From Pseudomonadota bacterium (GTDB taxonomy: Bacteria > Pseudomonadota > Gammaproteobacteria > Steroidobacterales > Steroidobacteraceae): a stretch of 33,783 nucleotides of DNA. The DNA lies in assembly GCA_021777555.1 (NCBI GenBank), contig JAJYDK010000042.1, forward strand, positions 1-33,783. Reading direction: 5' to 3'. How positions within the stretch are numbered: position 1 is the first letter of the stretch; each line of letters begins with the position of its first letter. Below, one piece after another: positions 1 through 7,362 of the stretch. Made by a program: the position numbers and the translations under genes. Under the pieces are notes generated by a model that made no database searches, was not told where the DNA came from, and saw nothing but the letters and a program-made list of their open reading frames with translations.

Positions 1-1
1 C

Positions 2-319
2 CCGCCGATGCCGGCCTGGCAGAGGCACCTCGCCGGGGTGACGCACTTCCTCCTTTACGCGGCGCTGATCCTCATGCCGCTCACCGGCTGGGCTTCGGCC
101 TCGGCGCGCAACTGGCCGGTGCGGGCCTTCGGGGTACTGCGGTTACCAGCGCTCGTGCCCTACCGCGCGCACATCGGATTCAGATTGGGGGACGTCCATG
201 CGGATGTCATCTACTGGGTTCTGCTCGGGCTCATCACGATGCATGTCGGTGCGGCGCTGTACCACCGTGTCGTGAAGCGGGAATCCATATTGAGCCGTAT
301 GCTGCCCGAGCGCCGCTGA
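2..319 (+). CDS. Cytochrome b561 family protein, C-terminal part (5' end outside window)
   Basis: The reading frame is open from the first bases, so this is the C-terminal ~105 residues of a longer gene. The visible part has a hydrophobic helix (FLLYAALILMPLTGW), a second one near the end (VIYWVLLGLITMHVGAALYH) with a His in a heme-ligand-like position, and a basic C-terminus. This matches the last two helices of bacterial cytochrome b561 (YodB/YceJ type), a four-helix diheme inner-membrane protein that exchanges electrons between quinol and a soluble partner. A candidate promoter for the next gene starts just after the stop. The partner and full length cannot be seen here. Confidence 0.8.
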   Translation, partial: PPMPAWQRHLAGVTHFLLYAALILMPLTGWASASARNWPVRAFGVLRLPALVPYRAHIGFRLGDVHADVIYWVLLGLITMHVGAALYHRVVKRESILSRMLPERR

Positions 320-335
320 AAGAATCAGCGCATCA

Positions 336-362
336 CGTCGATTTTCGCGCCGCCCGTTCGTC
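336..362 (+). promoter_or_regulatory. Candidate ECF42-type promoter upstream of the YCII genes
   Basis: CGTCGA (336-341), a 17-base spacer and CGTC (359-362) lie directly after the b561 stop and about 70 bases before the first YCII gene. From memory, ECF42 promoters have TGTCGA at -35 and CG(A/T)C at -10, so five of six -35 bases and all four -10 bases fit. Such short motifs can occur by chance; this is a hypothesis of autoregulation by the sigma factor at 1490-2788. Confidence 0.35.
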
Positions 363-433
363 GTACTCGATGAACGGGGCGAAAGCCGATCTCTGGCGCT
401 TCGGCCCACGGGTACCACCGGGTGGAGGCTGCG

Positions 434-811
434 ATGAAAGTCATGGTGCTGGTCAAGGCGACGAAGGACAGCGAGGCCGGGGTGCTGCCGACCCCGGAAT
501 TGCTCGAGGCCATGGGGCGATTCAACCAGGCGCTCATCAAGGCGGGGATCCTGCTCGCCGCTGATGGCCTCAAGCCCAGTGCGCAGGGCAAGCGGGTGCG
601 CTTCTCGGGATCTGCACGGACGGTGAAGGACGGACCCTTCGCCGAAACCCACGAGCTGGTCGCGGGATTCTGGCTCTGGCAGGTGCGCTCGATCGAGGAG
701 GCCGTCGAATGGGTCAAGCGCTGCCCCAATCCCATGCTCACGGACTCGGAGATCGAGATTCGTCCGGTCTACGAGCTCGAGGACGTCCGCGACAGGGTGT
801 CGCCGCCATGA
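434..811 (+). CDS. YCII/DGPF-domain protein (first copy)
   Basis: A 125-residue ferredoxin-fold YCII-related protein. It starts MKVMVLVKA and contains the KDGPFAETHELVAGFWLW segment with the DGPF signature of the family. A GTG twelve bases upstream is also in frame, but GGTGGAGG sits five bases before the ATG at 434, which decides the start. DGPF proteins are usually encoded next to ECF42 sigma factors, as here; their biochemical role is not established. A paralogue follows at 1140, suggesting duplication within the operon. Confidence 0.85.
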   Translation: MKVMVLVKATKDSEAGVLPTPELLEAMGRFNQALIKAGILLAADGLKPSAQGKRVRFSGSARTVKDGPFAETHELVAGFWLWQVRSIEEAVEWVKRCPNPMLTDSEIEIRPVYELEDVRDRVSPP

Positions 812-1139
812 AGCGAGCATGGACGCGAGTGAGCCCGGCGGTTCGAGGCAACGCGCAGCGGGACGTCCGCCGGCAGCGAGGTGTTTGTCCAGTCATCGAC
901 GGGAGTTCGCCAGGCTGTGTATATTTACAGGCTAGCAAGGCTCCTGCCGCCGGGTGGGCGGAACGTGAAGCGCGTGGAGCGGATCTCAGGCGCCGTTCGG
1001 CATTGTCGAGCGAGGCCGGTCTGACCACCGGGATACGCGAACGAGCCGGAGGGTCCGGAAGGACCGGGACTGTACGCGAGCTGTCAGGAGCCGCGATGCG
1101 TAGAGTCAAGGCTCGACACTGAGGAGGCCGGAGAAGCCC
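812..1139 (+). other. Intergenic stretch between the two YCII genes
   Basis: This stretch of 328 bases has no convincing gene; the reading frames across it have no recognisable domain. It holds a TATATT hexamer near 920 and an exact TGTCGA at 1004-1009, but I see no matching CG(A/T)C -10 at a normal distance from the latter. A GAGGAGG-like ribosome binding site precedes the next gene at about 1121-1128. Confidence 0.5.
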
Positions 1140-1493
1140 ATGGCCTACATGCTGTTGGTGATCGAGAAGGCCGGTGACCGGCAACTGCGCATTGAGGAGG
1201 AGGGCCGGGCGCTCTACGAGCGCATGCTTCGCTTCAGTGAGGATCTGCAGGGACGGGGCTTGCTCAAGATGAGCCAGTCGCTCAAAACGGATGCCGAGGC
1301 GGTGCGGGTATCGAAGGGAGCGGGCAAACCTGTCGTGCGCGACGGGCCGTTCAGTGAATCCAGGGAGATGATCGGTGGTTTCTTCCTGCTCTCGTGCGAG
1401 ACGAAGGCTGAGGCGGTGGCGATCGCGGCCGCATGCCCCGCGGCCGAGTGGGCGACCCTCGAAGTGCGCGAGCTCGGTCCCTGTTTCCAGTGA
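1140..1493 (+). CDS. YCII/DGPF-domain protein (second copy)
   Basis: A 117-residue YCII-family protein starting MAYMLLVIEKAGDR and carrying VVRDGPFSESREMIGGFFLL, the family's DGPF signature. It is related to the protein at 434-811 but shorter at the C-terminus. The stop codon overlaps the GTG start of the ECF sigma factor (GTGA at 1490-1493), so the two are almost certainly translationally coupled. DGPF proteins are the standard genomic partner of ECF42 sigma factors. Catalytic function is unknown for the family. Confidence 0.9.
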   Translation: MAYMLLVIEKAGDRQLRIEEEGRALYERMLRFSEDLQGRGLLKMSQSLKTDAEAVRVSKGAGKPVVRDGPFSESREMIGGFFLLSCETKAEAVAIAAACPAAEWATLEVRELGPCFQ

Positions 1494-2788
1494 GCGCGGA
1501 CGGCGAGCGTGAGAGGCGCGTAGAGCCCGAGGGCATCCGCCGAACCATCGAAGCCATCTGGCACATGGAGTCGGCCAAGATCATCGCCACGCTGGCGAGG
1601 ATGCTGCGTCACGTCGGGCTCGCCGAAGAGTTCGCCCAGGATGCGCTCCTCGCCGCGCTCGAGCAGTGGCCGAAGACGGGCCTGCCCGAGAACCCGGCGG
1701 CGTGGATCATGACGGCCGCCCGCAATCGCGCCATCGATCAGCTGCGCCGGGCGAAGTATGTCGAGCGGAGATCGACCATGCTGCACGATCCGGATCTCAC
1801 CGGCGGGCTCGAGGAGGACCCGGCACTCGAGCAGGAAATCTCCGACGATCTGCTGCGGCTGATGTTCATCGCCTGCCATCCCGTGCTGTCGATGGATGCG
1901 CGCGCGGCGCTCACCCTGCGCCTGCTCGCGGGACTGTCGATTGCCGAGATCGCCCGGGCCTTTCTCACCAGTGAGCCCACCATCCAGCAACGCATCGTGC
2001 GCGCCAAGCGCACGCTCCAGGAGGCCCGCGTACCGTTCGATCTGCCTCGGGACGAGGACCGCTCGGGGCGCCTCGCATCGGTTCTCGAGGTGATCTATCT
2101 CGTGTTCAACGAGGGCTTTGCCGCCACCTCGGGCGAGCGCTGGCTGCGCCCCGAACTGTGCGAGGAAGCGCTTCGCCTCGGGCGGATGCTCGCCGAGATC
2201 AACCCGGATGAATCCGAGGTGCATGGGCTGGTGGCGTTGATGGAGATCCAGGCCTCGCGCAACCGGGCGCGCGTGGGCCCTCACGGAGAGCCCGTGCTGC
2301 TGCTCGAGCAGAACCGCGAACAGTGGGATCCGCTGCTCATCGCGCGTGGCCTGGCGGCGCTCGAGCGCGCGGAACACCTCGGAGGCGCCCTGGGGCCCTA
2401 TGGGCTGCAGGCGGCGATCGCGGCATGTCATGCGCGGGCTCGCAGCGCCGGGGAGACCGATTGGGTACGCATCGTCGCGCTGTACGATGCGCTTGCGCAA
2501 CTCGCTCCCTCCCCGATCGTCACGCTCAACGGCGCCGTGGCCGTCGCGATGGCCTATGGGGCGGCCGCGGGCCTCGAGATCGTCGATGTGCTTCGGGAGG
2601 ACGGCCGGCTCGCGAGCTATCACCTGCTGCCGAGCGTCAGGGGCGATCTGCTCAGGAGGCTCGGCCGCCTCGATGAGGCTCGCGAGGAATTTTCGCGTGC
2701 GGCCTCGCTCACCCGCAACGAGCGCGAACGCGAGTTGCTGCTCGAACGGGTTGCCGCCTGCGAGCGCGCGGGCGGAGCGGTCAACTGA
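1490..2788 (+). CDS. ECF sigma factor, ECF42 type with long C-terminal extension
   Basis: A 432-residue sigma-70 family factor. An open frame extends upstream to 1433, but GTG at 1490 overlaps the preceding stop and puts region 2 at the expected distance. Region 2 is visible as IEAIWHMESAKIIATLARML...AQDALLAALEQWP...RNRAIDQLRRAK. Region 4 is the helix-turn-helix around LTLRLLAGLSIAEIARAFLTS...IQQRIVRAKRTL. The remaining ~240 residues are the helical, TPR-like extension of ECF42 (for example NEGFAATSGERWLRPELCEEALRLGR). No anti-sigma gene is adjacent; in this group the extension is thought to take over regulation. Target genes probably include the two YCII genes upstream. Confidence 0.92.
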   Translation: MSADGERERRVEPEGIRRTIEAIWHMESAKIIATLARMLRHVGLAEEFAQDALLAALEQWPKTGLPENPAAWIMTAARNRAIDQLRRAKYVERRSTMLHDPDLTGGLEEDPALEQEISDDLLRLMFIACHPVLSMDARAALTLRLLAGLSIAEIARAFLTSEPTIQQRIVRAKRTLQEARVPFDLPRDEDRSGRLASVLEVIYLVFNEGFAATSGERWLRPELCEEALRLGRMLAEINPDESEVHGLVALMEIQASRNRARVGPHGEPVLLLEQNREQWDPLLIARGLAALERAEHLGGALGPYGLQAAIAACHARARSAGETDWVRIVALYDALAQLAPSPIVTLNGAVAVAMAYGAAAGLEIVDVLREDGRLASYHLLPSVRGDLLRRLGRLDEAREEFSRAASLTRNERERELLLERVAACERAGGAVN

Positions 2789-2810
2789 CGCCTCCCCGGC
2801 CGAGGACCCT

Positions 2811-4394
2811 TCAGCGTCGTGCGGCGGCGGGCTCGAGCTCGATGAATTCCCGCAGCAGCCCGAGGAGTCTCTCCGCGTTGATCGGCTTGCTCGTGATGCG
2901 CAGATTCGGATCGGATGGCAGCTCGTGCACGCTCCCGGAGGTATCCCCGGTGACGAGGATGGACTTCAAGGGAGTGCCCAGCATCTCTCGCAGCGCCGCG
3001 ATCGCCTGGACACCGGTCTCGCCGTTGCCCAGATGATAGTCGGTCAGCACCAGATCGAACCCGGTTCCTGCGCGTCCGGCGGCGAGAGCCTGCGAGAGCG
3101 AGTCGACGGCGGTGACCTGGTAGCCTTCGATCTTCAACAGCATCTGAGTCGCTTCCCGCACCGCCGTGTCATCCTCGATCAACAGCACCCGGGGCTTGCC
3201 GCGCGAGGCTCCCCGGCTCGCCGTCGCCCGCTCCTGGGCCGGCTCCGGGCAGACCGCCTGATCCGCCGCCGGCAACAGCAGCGAAAAGACCGACCCCTCG
3301 CCGACGCGCGAGCGCACCTCGAGCTTGAGGCCGAGCAGATCGACGATGCGCTTGACGATCGAGAGTCCGAGTCCGTAGCCGTCGCGCGGCCCGCTGCCGG
3401 TCAGGCCCACCTGGTAGAACTCGTCATAAATGCACGAGATCTGGTCGGCGGGAATCCCGATGCCGGTATCGATCACCTCGATGCGTACGAGCGCCTTGGC
3501 TTCGCTCGCGCAGCGCAGCACCACCCGGCCCCGATGGGTGTACTTGATGGCATTTGACACGAGATTGCGCAGGACCTGCTCGACGAGCGAGGGGTCGCTG
3601 CGCACGCAGGCGCGCGTGGTCTCGATTTCCAGGGAGAGGCCCTTGCCGGTGGCAAGGGTGGCGAACTCGCGTCGCATCTCCTCGAGCGCGCGAGCCACGG
3701 AGAACTCCGTGATTTCAGGTTTCACGGCCCCCGATTCGAGCTTGCTGATGTCGAGCAGCGCATTCAGCAGCCGCGACATCGAGGCGATGGCCTGTTCCTG
3801 CTGCGAGAGCGCTTCCATGACCGTGGGGTCGCTCACGGTGCGGCGCAGCGTTCCATTGAGAAGCGCGAGCGCCTGCAGCGGCTGACGCAGGTCGTGACTG
3901 GCGGTGGCGAGGAAGCGGCTCTTGCTCTGGTTGGCCCGGTCGGCGATGTCGCGCGCCAGATCGGCCGATTCGCGCGCTCGCTCGGCGATGGCTTTCGCCG
4001 CGACGAGTTCCCGCTGGATGCGATGGCGCTCGCTCACGTCGCGGATGGCCGCGACGACCATGGACCGCTCGCCGTCCGATACCGGACTCAGACTGATTTC
4101 GACTGGAAACTCGCTCGAGTCCCGCCTGCGGCCGTACAGCTCGAGGTTCTGCCCCATCGGCCGCACGCGCATGTGACTCATGTAGCCGTCGCGGTGAGTA
4201 ACGTGCCGCAACCGAAATCGCTCGGGCAGGAGAATCTCGACGCCTTTGCCGGTCACCTCTTCCGGCGAGTAGCCGAAAAGGGCGACAACCTGCCGGTTGG
4301 CGTACTGGATGATTCCCGTGGCGTCAACGATGATCATCGCGTCCGGGGCCGCCTCAATGGCGCTGCGCGCGAGTTCCGGAGGTGTCAGGCGCAC
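2811..4394 (-). CDS. PAS-domain hybrid histidine kinase with C-terminal receiver
   Basis: A 527-residue protein with no transmembrane segment, so probably a cytoplasmic sensor. Domains in order: PAS (~8-125; IEAAPDAMIIVDATGIIQYANRQ...GYSPEEVTGK), a short coiled coil (~125-160), HisKA with phospho-acceptor H167 in SHDLRQPLQALALL, HATPase with NLVSNAIKYT, DTGIGIPADQ and GYGLGLSIVK boxes, and a receiver domain from ~402 with acidic residues in IEDD and acceptor D452 in LTDYHL. The start is GTG at 4394; no better in-frame start is seen. It is convergent with the sigma factor gene (22-base gap) and has no output regulator beside it, so it is an orphan hybrid kinase. The ligand is unknown. Confidence 0.92.
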   Translation of the reverse strand: MRLTPPELARSAIEAAPDAMIIVDATGIIQYANRQVVALFGYSPEEVTGKGVEILLPERFRLRHVTHRDGYMSHMRVRPMGQNLELYGRRRDSSEFPVEISLSPVSDGERSMVVAAIRDVSERHRIQRELVAAKAIAERARESADLARDIADRANQSKSRFLATASHDLRQPLQALALLNGTLRRTVSDPTVMEALSQQEQAIASMSRLLNALLDISKLESGAVKPEITEFSVARALEEMRREFATLATGKGLSLEIETTRACVRSDPSLVEQVLRNLVSNAIKYTHRGRVVLRCASEAKALVRIEVIDTGIGIPADQISCIYDEFYQVGLTGSGPRDGYGLGLSIVKRIVDLLGLKLEVRSRVGEGSVFSLLLPAADQAVCPEPAQERATASRGASRGKPRVLLIEDDTAVREATQMLLKIEGYQVTAVDSLSQALAAGRAGTGFDLVLTDYHLGNGETGVQAIAALREMLGTPLKSILVTGDTSGSVHELPSDPNLRITSKPINAERLLGLLREFIELEPAAARR

Positions 4395-4746
4395 GAATCC
4401 ACGTCCATTTAATGTTCTCGCATGAGCGCTGCCGAATGAGCCAGCCGCGCCAAGACCCCATTATCGCGGAGTTCGATGGATTCCGTCGCGCCCAGCGAAG
4501 CGCTCACTCCTACCCGATGCTTCGGCCCGGGCCGTCCCGGCCTCGGCGTATTCGATGGCGCAGAAAAGAATATGCCTCGGCTGCGCCGAGATCAAATGCG
4601 ATTCGGACCCATTCCGAATTCCGGTGGGCGAAGCCGTGCGAGAGCTCGAAAAGGCGCGACCCCCGGCGAGGCGCGCGCCATCCAACGCGGCCCGCCGAGG
4701 CCAGCGGTCGATTGAGGTTCAAGGTGCGGGATACCCTGGATTGCGC
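4395..4746 (-). other. Intergenic stretch between the kinase and the YXWGXW gene
   Basis: About 350 bases without a supportable gene. Several short open frames cross it on both strands, but none has a ribosome binding site plus recognisable protein features. The kinase promoter should lie here; an AT-rich ACATTAAAT (minus strand, near 4408-4416) is a possible -10 region, without a clear -35. No terminator hairpin with a T tract was found. Confidence 0.4.
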
Positions 4747-5928
4747 TCAGTGCCAGCGGCCGGGAGGGCCCCGGCGACCCTCGGGCCGGCCCTGCGGCTG
4801 CGCGGCTGGACGTCCACCCCCGCGTGGGCCGCCCTGCGGTCCCTGAAAGCGCTGGACCGGAGCGTGAAACTGCGGCATTGCCGGCCGTTGCGGCGGCGTG
4901 TAGCCGCGGGACTCAAAGCGACTCTGCGGCGGGCGATAGGAGGGACGCTGAGGCGCCTGCCACTGGGGCTGCCGCGGCTGCCAGCGCTGGGGCGCGCGCG
5001 ATGGGGGTGGGGACTGGAATCGTTGCGGCGTATATCGGGGTTGAGCGGATCGAGAAGGGTTGCCGTACCCGCGCGGCATGCCCTGCTGCATCGGCCGGGT
5101 CTGACGTCCCTGGCCGCTGGCCCACGACGGACGATCCGAGCGCATCCGGGGCGCGCGCTGCTGCATGGGCATGGGGCGGCGGCCCTGCATGGGCATGGGT
5201 CCGCCGGCCGCACGGGCTCTGATGACGCCTCGCCCATGGAATTGCGCCGGTCGCAGGGTGGCGGCGATCGGCGGCCGCCCGTGGTTGAAATTGGCCCGCA
5301 GCGTGCGTTCGTTGCCCGCCATCCTGATCTGCCGTTGCTGCTCGCCGGTCATCCCGAAATGGCGGCCTCGCGCGGCCGACATCTCCCTCGGCGTGGGTCG
5401 GGCCCTGATCCCGCCCCGGCCGCCATTGAAACTGACATGGCGGACTTGTGGATGATAGACCGGGTGGTAGTACACGTTGGTGACGAACCGCGGTCCGACG
5501 TTGACCACCGCCCGGTTGTAGAAGAAGACGCCACGGCGCCAGTAACCGCCCGCGAAGCCCGTGCCGTAGTAGCCGAAGCCGTAGTCGATGCCGCCGTAGA
5601 AGCCCACCTGGGGTCCCCAGTAACCCCCGTGCCAGCGGTAGTCGTCCCCATCGCTATTCCAGCCCCACCAGCCCGGGGTCCAGAACAGACCGACCTGCGG
5701 CGGCAGTACCCAGGTGCCGGGCACCCAGTAATAGCCGTAGGGACCCCAGGCCCAATAGCCCGGGACCCAGATGTAGCCGTACTGAGGGCAGGGCGGCTGT
5801 ACATACACCGGGAGCGGCGGCGGCGCCACGTTGACCGAGACACCGACGAATACGCCGGCGAAGGAGACCGCAGGCAGAGCCGCGAGCACGAGCGCGGGCA
5901 GCAAGCTACGCAGGAATCTGGGGCACAT
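4747..5928 (-). CDS. Secreted YXWGXW-repeat protein with low-complexity Pro/Gln/Arg tail
   Basis: A 393-residue protein. I chose ATG at 5928 (MCPRFLRSLLPALVLAALPAVSFAG) because GGAG lies 7-8 bases upstream and it begins a clean signal peptide; an upstream in-frame ATG at 5958 adds only ten residues. The mature N-terminal half (~25-150) holds aromatic, Gly-rich repeats such as YIWVPGYWAWGPYGYYWVPG, the signature of YXWGXW proteins. The C-terminal ~200 residues are rich in Pro, Gln, Arg, Gly and Met and look disordered. Expected location is periplasm or cell surface. Function is unknown for the family. It is divergent from the hydrogenase operon, with a ~285-base shared upstream region. Confidence 0.8.
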   Translation of the reverse strand: MCPRFLRSLLPALVLAALPAVSFAGVFVGVSVNVAPPPLPVYVQPPCPQYGYIWVPGYWAWGPYGYYWVPGTWVLPPQVGLFWTPGWWGWNSDGDDYRWHGGYWGPQVGFYGGIDYGFGYYGTGFAGGYWRRGVFFYNRAVVNVGPRFVTNVYYHPVYHPQVRHVSFNGGRGGIRARPTPREMSAARGRHFGMTGEQQRQIRMAGNERTLRANFNHGRPPIAATLRPAQFHGRGVIRARAAGGPMPMQGRRPMPMQQRAPRMRSDRPSWASGQGRQTRPMQQGMPRGYGNPSRSAQPRYTPQRFQSPPPSRAPQRWQPRQPQWQAPQRPSYRPPQSRFESRGYTPPQRPAMPQFHAPVQRFQGPQGGPRGGGRPAAQPQGRPEGRRGPPGRWH

Positions 5929-6213
5929 GCCGGAACTCCACTGAACCTTTGGACACAAGCCTCGCTCGCAGGGACTGAACCGCCGCTGAACTTGGCGGCG
6001 CGGGCGGCTGAGATCGCGAAACGCGTCTCATTTAGTGTCCCAACGCGCTGCCATCAAGCCCGTTGACCTCCGGGGGTGCCAGCGAGAGCCGGGGCGGGGC
6101 GCTGGCGGCGCGCCGCCTGAGAGCGCGACGGTACGGGATTCCTCGTATTCCGCGCGGTGAGCCGAGGGCGCAACCTGCATCGAAACAGCCAACCCTGGCT
6201 CGGGAGGCCTGAC
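5929..6213 (+). other. Divergent upstream region of the YXWGXW gene and the hydrogenase operon
   Basis: This 285-base region must hold promoters in both directions. A weak inverted repeat CCGCC-N9-GGCGG lies near 5987-6005, and TTGACC occurs at 6063-6068 without a convincing -10. I do not see a sigma-54 promoter (GG-N10-GC with the usual flanks). GGGAGG about eight bases before 6214 is the ribosome binding site of the small subunit gene. Confidence 0.4.
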
Positions 6214-7362
6214 ATGGCGCAAACCCGACTGATGCAGGACCTGGAGCGGCAAGGGATCTCGCGCCGCGATTTTCTCGCCTTCTGCGCAAGCATGGCCACG
6301 CTCCTCGGGCTGCCGAAGGCCGCGGCGGGGGCGATCGCCAAGGCCATCGAGACCGATAAGCGCCCGATCCTCGTGTGGCTCGAGTTCCAGGACTGCGCCG
6401 GCAACACCGAGTCCTTCCTGCGCTCCGGCCACCCGACGGTGGCCGAACTGCTGCTCGACACCCTCTCGCTCAACTACCATGAAACGTTGATGGTGGCGGC
6501 CGGCGATCAGGCGGAGTCGGCGCTCGAGGATACCGTTGCGAAGCACAAGGGTGAATACGTCGCCATCGTGGAAGGAGCGATCCCCGGGGACATCGACAGC
6601 GGCTTCTGCACGATAGGAGGTCGCTCGGCGCTCGATATCGCCCGCGAGGTGTGCGGCAGCGCGGCGGCCACCGTGGCAGTGGGGACGTGCGCCACTTTTG
6701 GCGGCCTTCCCGCGGCGCATCCGAATCCCACCCGCGCGCTCTCGGTCGCGGATGCCGTGCCGGGCGTGAAGAATTTGATCAACATGTCCGCGTGCCCGGC
6801 GAACGCCGAGAATATCGCGGCGCTGATCGTCTACTACCTCACCATCAAGCGCTGGCCGCCGCTGGATCAGTACCGGCGGCCGCTGTTCGCCTATGGAGAG
6901 TCGATACACGATGGCTGCGAGCGCCGTGCGCACTTCGATTCGGGCCAGTTCGTCGAGGCGTGGGGGGATGAGGCGCACCGCCACGGCTACTGCCTGTACC
7001 AGATGGGCTGCAAGGGCCCCGCCACCTCGCAGAACTGCCCGAACGTGCAGTGGAACGGTCATACCAACTGGCCGATCGGATGCGGGCACCCGTGCATCGG
7101 TTGCGCGGAGCCGAACTTCTGGGACGTGATGACGCCCTTCTATCAGCGCCTCCCGGATGTCGAGGGGATCGACTCGAGCAAATGGCTCGATCCGGTGGGC
7201 TTGGGCCTCACGGGTGTGGTCGCCGCCGGCGCCGTTGCCCATGGAGTCGGTGAGGTCATGCGCTATCGGCGGGGCCATCGGCCTCCCCCGGATGACGGAA
7301 CGCGCACGAGCGGCAAACCGCGCGAACCGGATGCGTCGGACCACGAGGAGAATCCGAAATGA
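6214..7362 (+). CDS. hyaA: [NiFe]-hydrogenase small subunit, membrane-bound, Tat-exported
   Basis: A 382-residue iron-sulfur subunit that passes electrons from the Ni-Fe site. The twin-arginine motif SRRDFL (16-21) starts the Tat signal, and ATG 6214 is chosen for its GGGAGG site; an in-frame upstream start at 6157 would bury the signal. Distal cluster ligands are H232, C235, C260, C266; medial ligands are C275, C294, C297. The proximal cluster is unusual: the normal CxxC is C61-A-G-N64, with C159 and C194 as the remaining cysteines, so one cysteine ligand is replaced by Asn. A C-terminal hydrophobic helix (~325-348) anchors it to the membrane. It resembles E. coli HybO/HyaA overall, and the stop overlaps the large subunit start. 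Confidence 0.96.
   Translation: MAQTRLMQDLERQGISRRDFLAFCASMATLLGLPKAAAGAIAKAIETDKRPILVWLEFQDCAGNTESFLRSGHPTVAELLLDTLSLNYHETLMVAAGDQAESALEDTVAKHKGEYVAIVEGAIPGDIDSGFCTIGGRSALDIAREVCGSAAATVAVGTCATFGGLPAAHPNPTRALSVADAVPGVKNLINMSACPANAENIAALIVYYLTIKRWPPLDQYRRPLFAYGESIHDGCERRAHFDSGQFVEAWGDEAHRHGYCLYQMGCKGPATSQNCPNVQWNGHTNWPIGCGHPCIGCAEPNFWDVMTPFYQRLPDVEGIDSSKWLDPVGLGLTGVVAAGAVAHGVGEVMRYRRGHRPPPDDGTRTSGKPREPDASDHEENPK

Noticed and set aside
1004-1009. Second ECF42 promoter (exact TGTCGA)
   Set aside because: No CG(A/T)C element occurs at a normal spacing downstream, so it is not annotated as a promoter.
5160-5215. Short CATGGGCATGGG repeats on the plus strand, considered as a tandem repeat or CRISPR-like unit
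   Set aside because: They encode the Met-Pro/Gln/Arg low-complexity tail of the YXWGXW protein. No regularly spaced repeat-spacer pattern exists in the window.
5981-6005. CCGCC-N9-GGCGG hairpin as a rho-independent terminator
   Set aside because: It lies upstream of both divergent genes and has no T tract.
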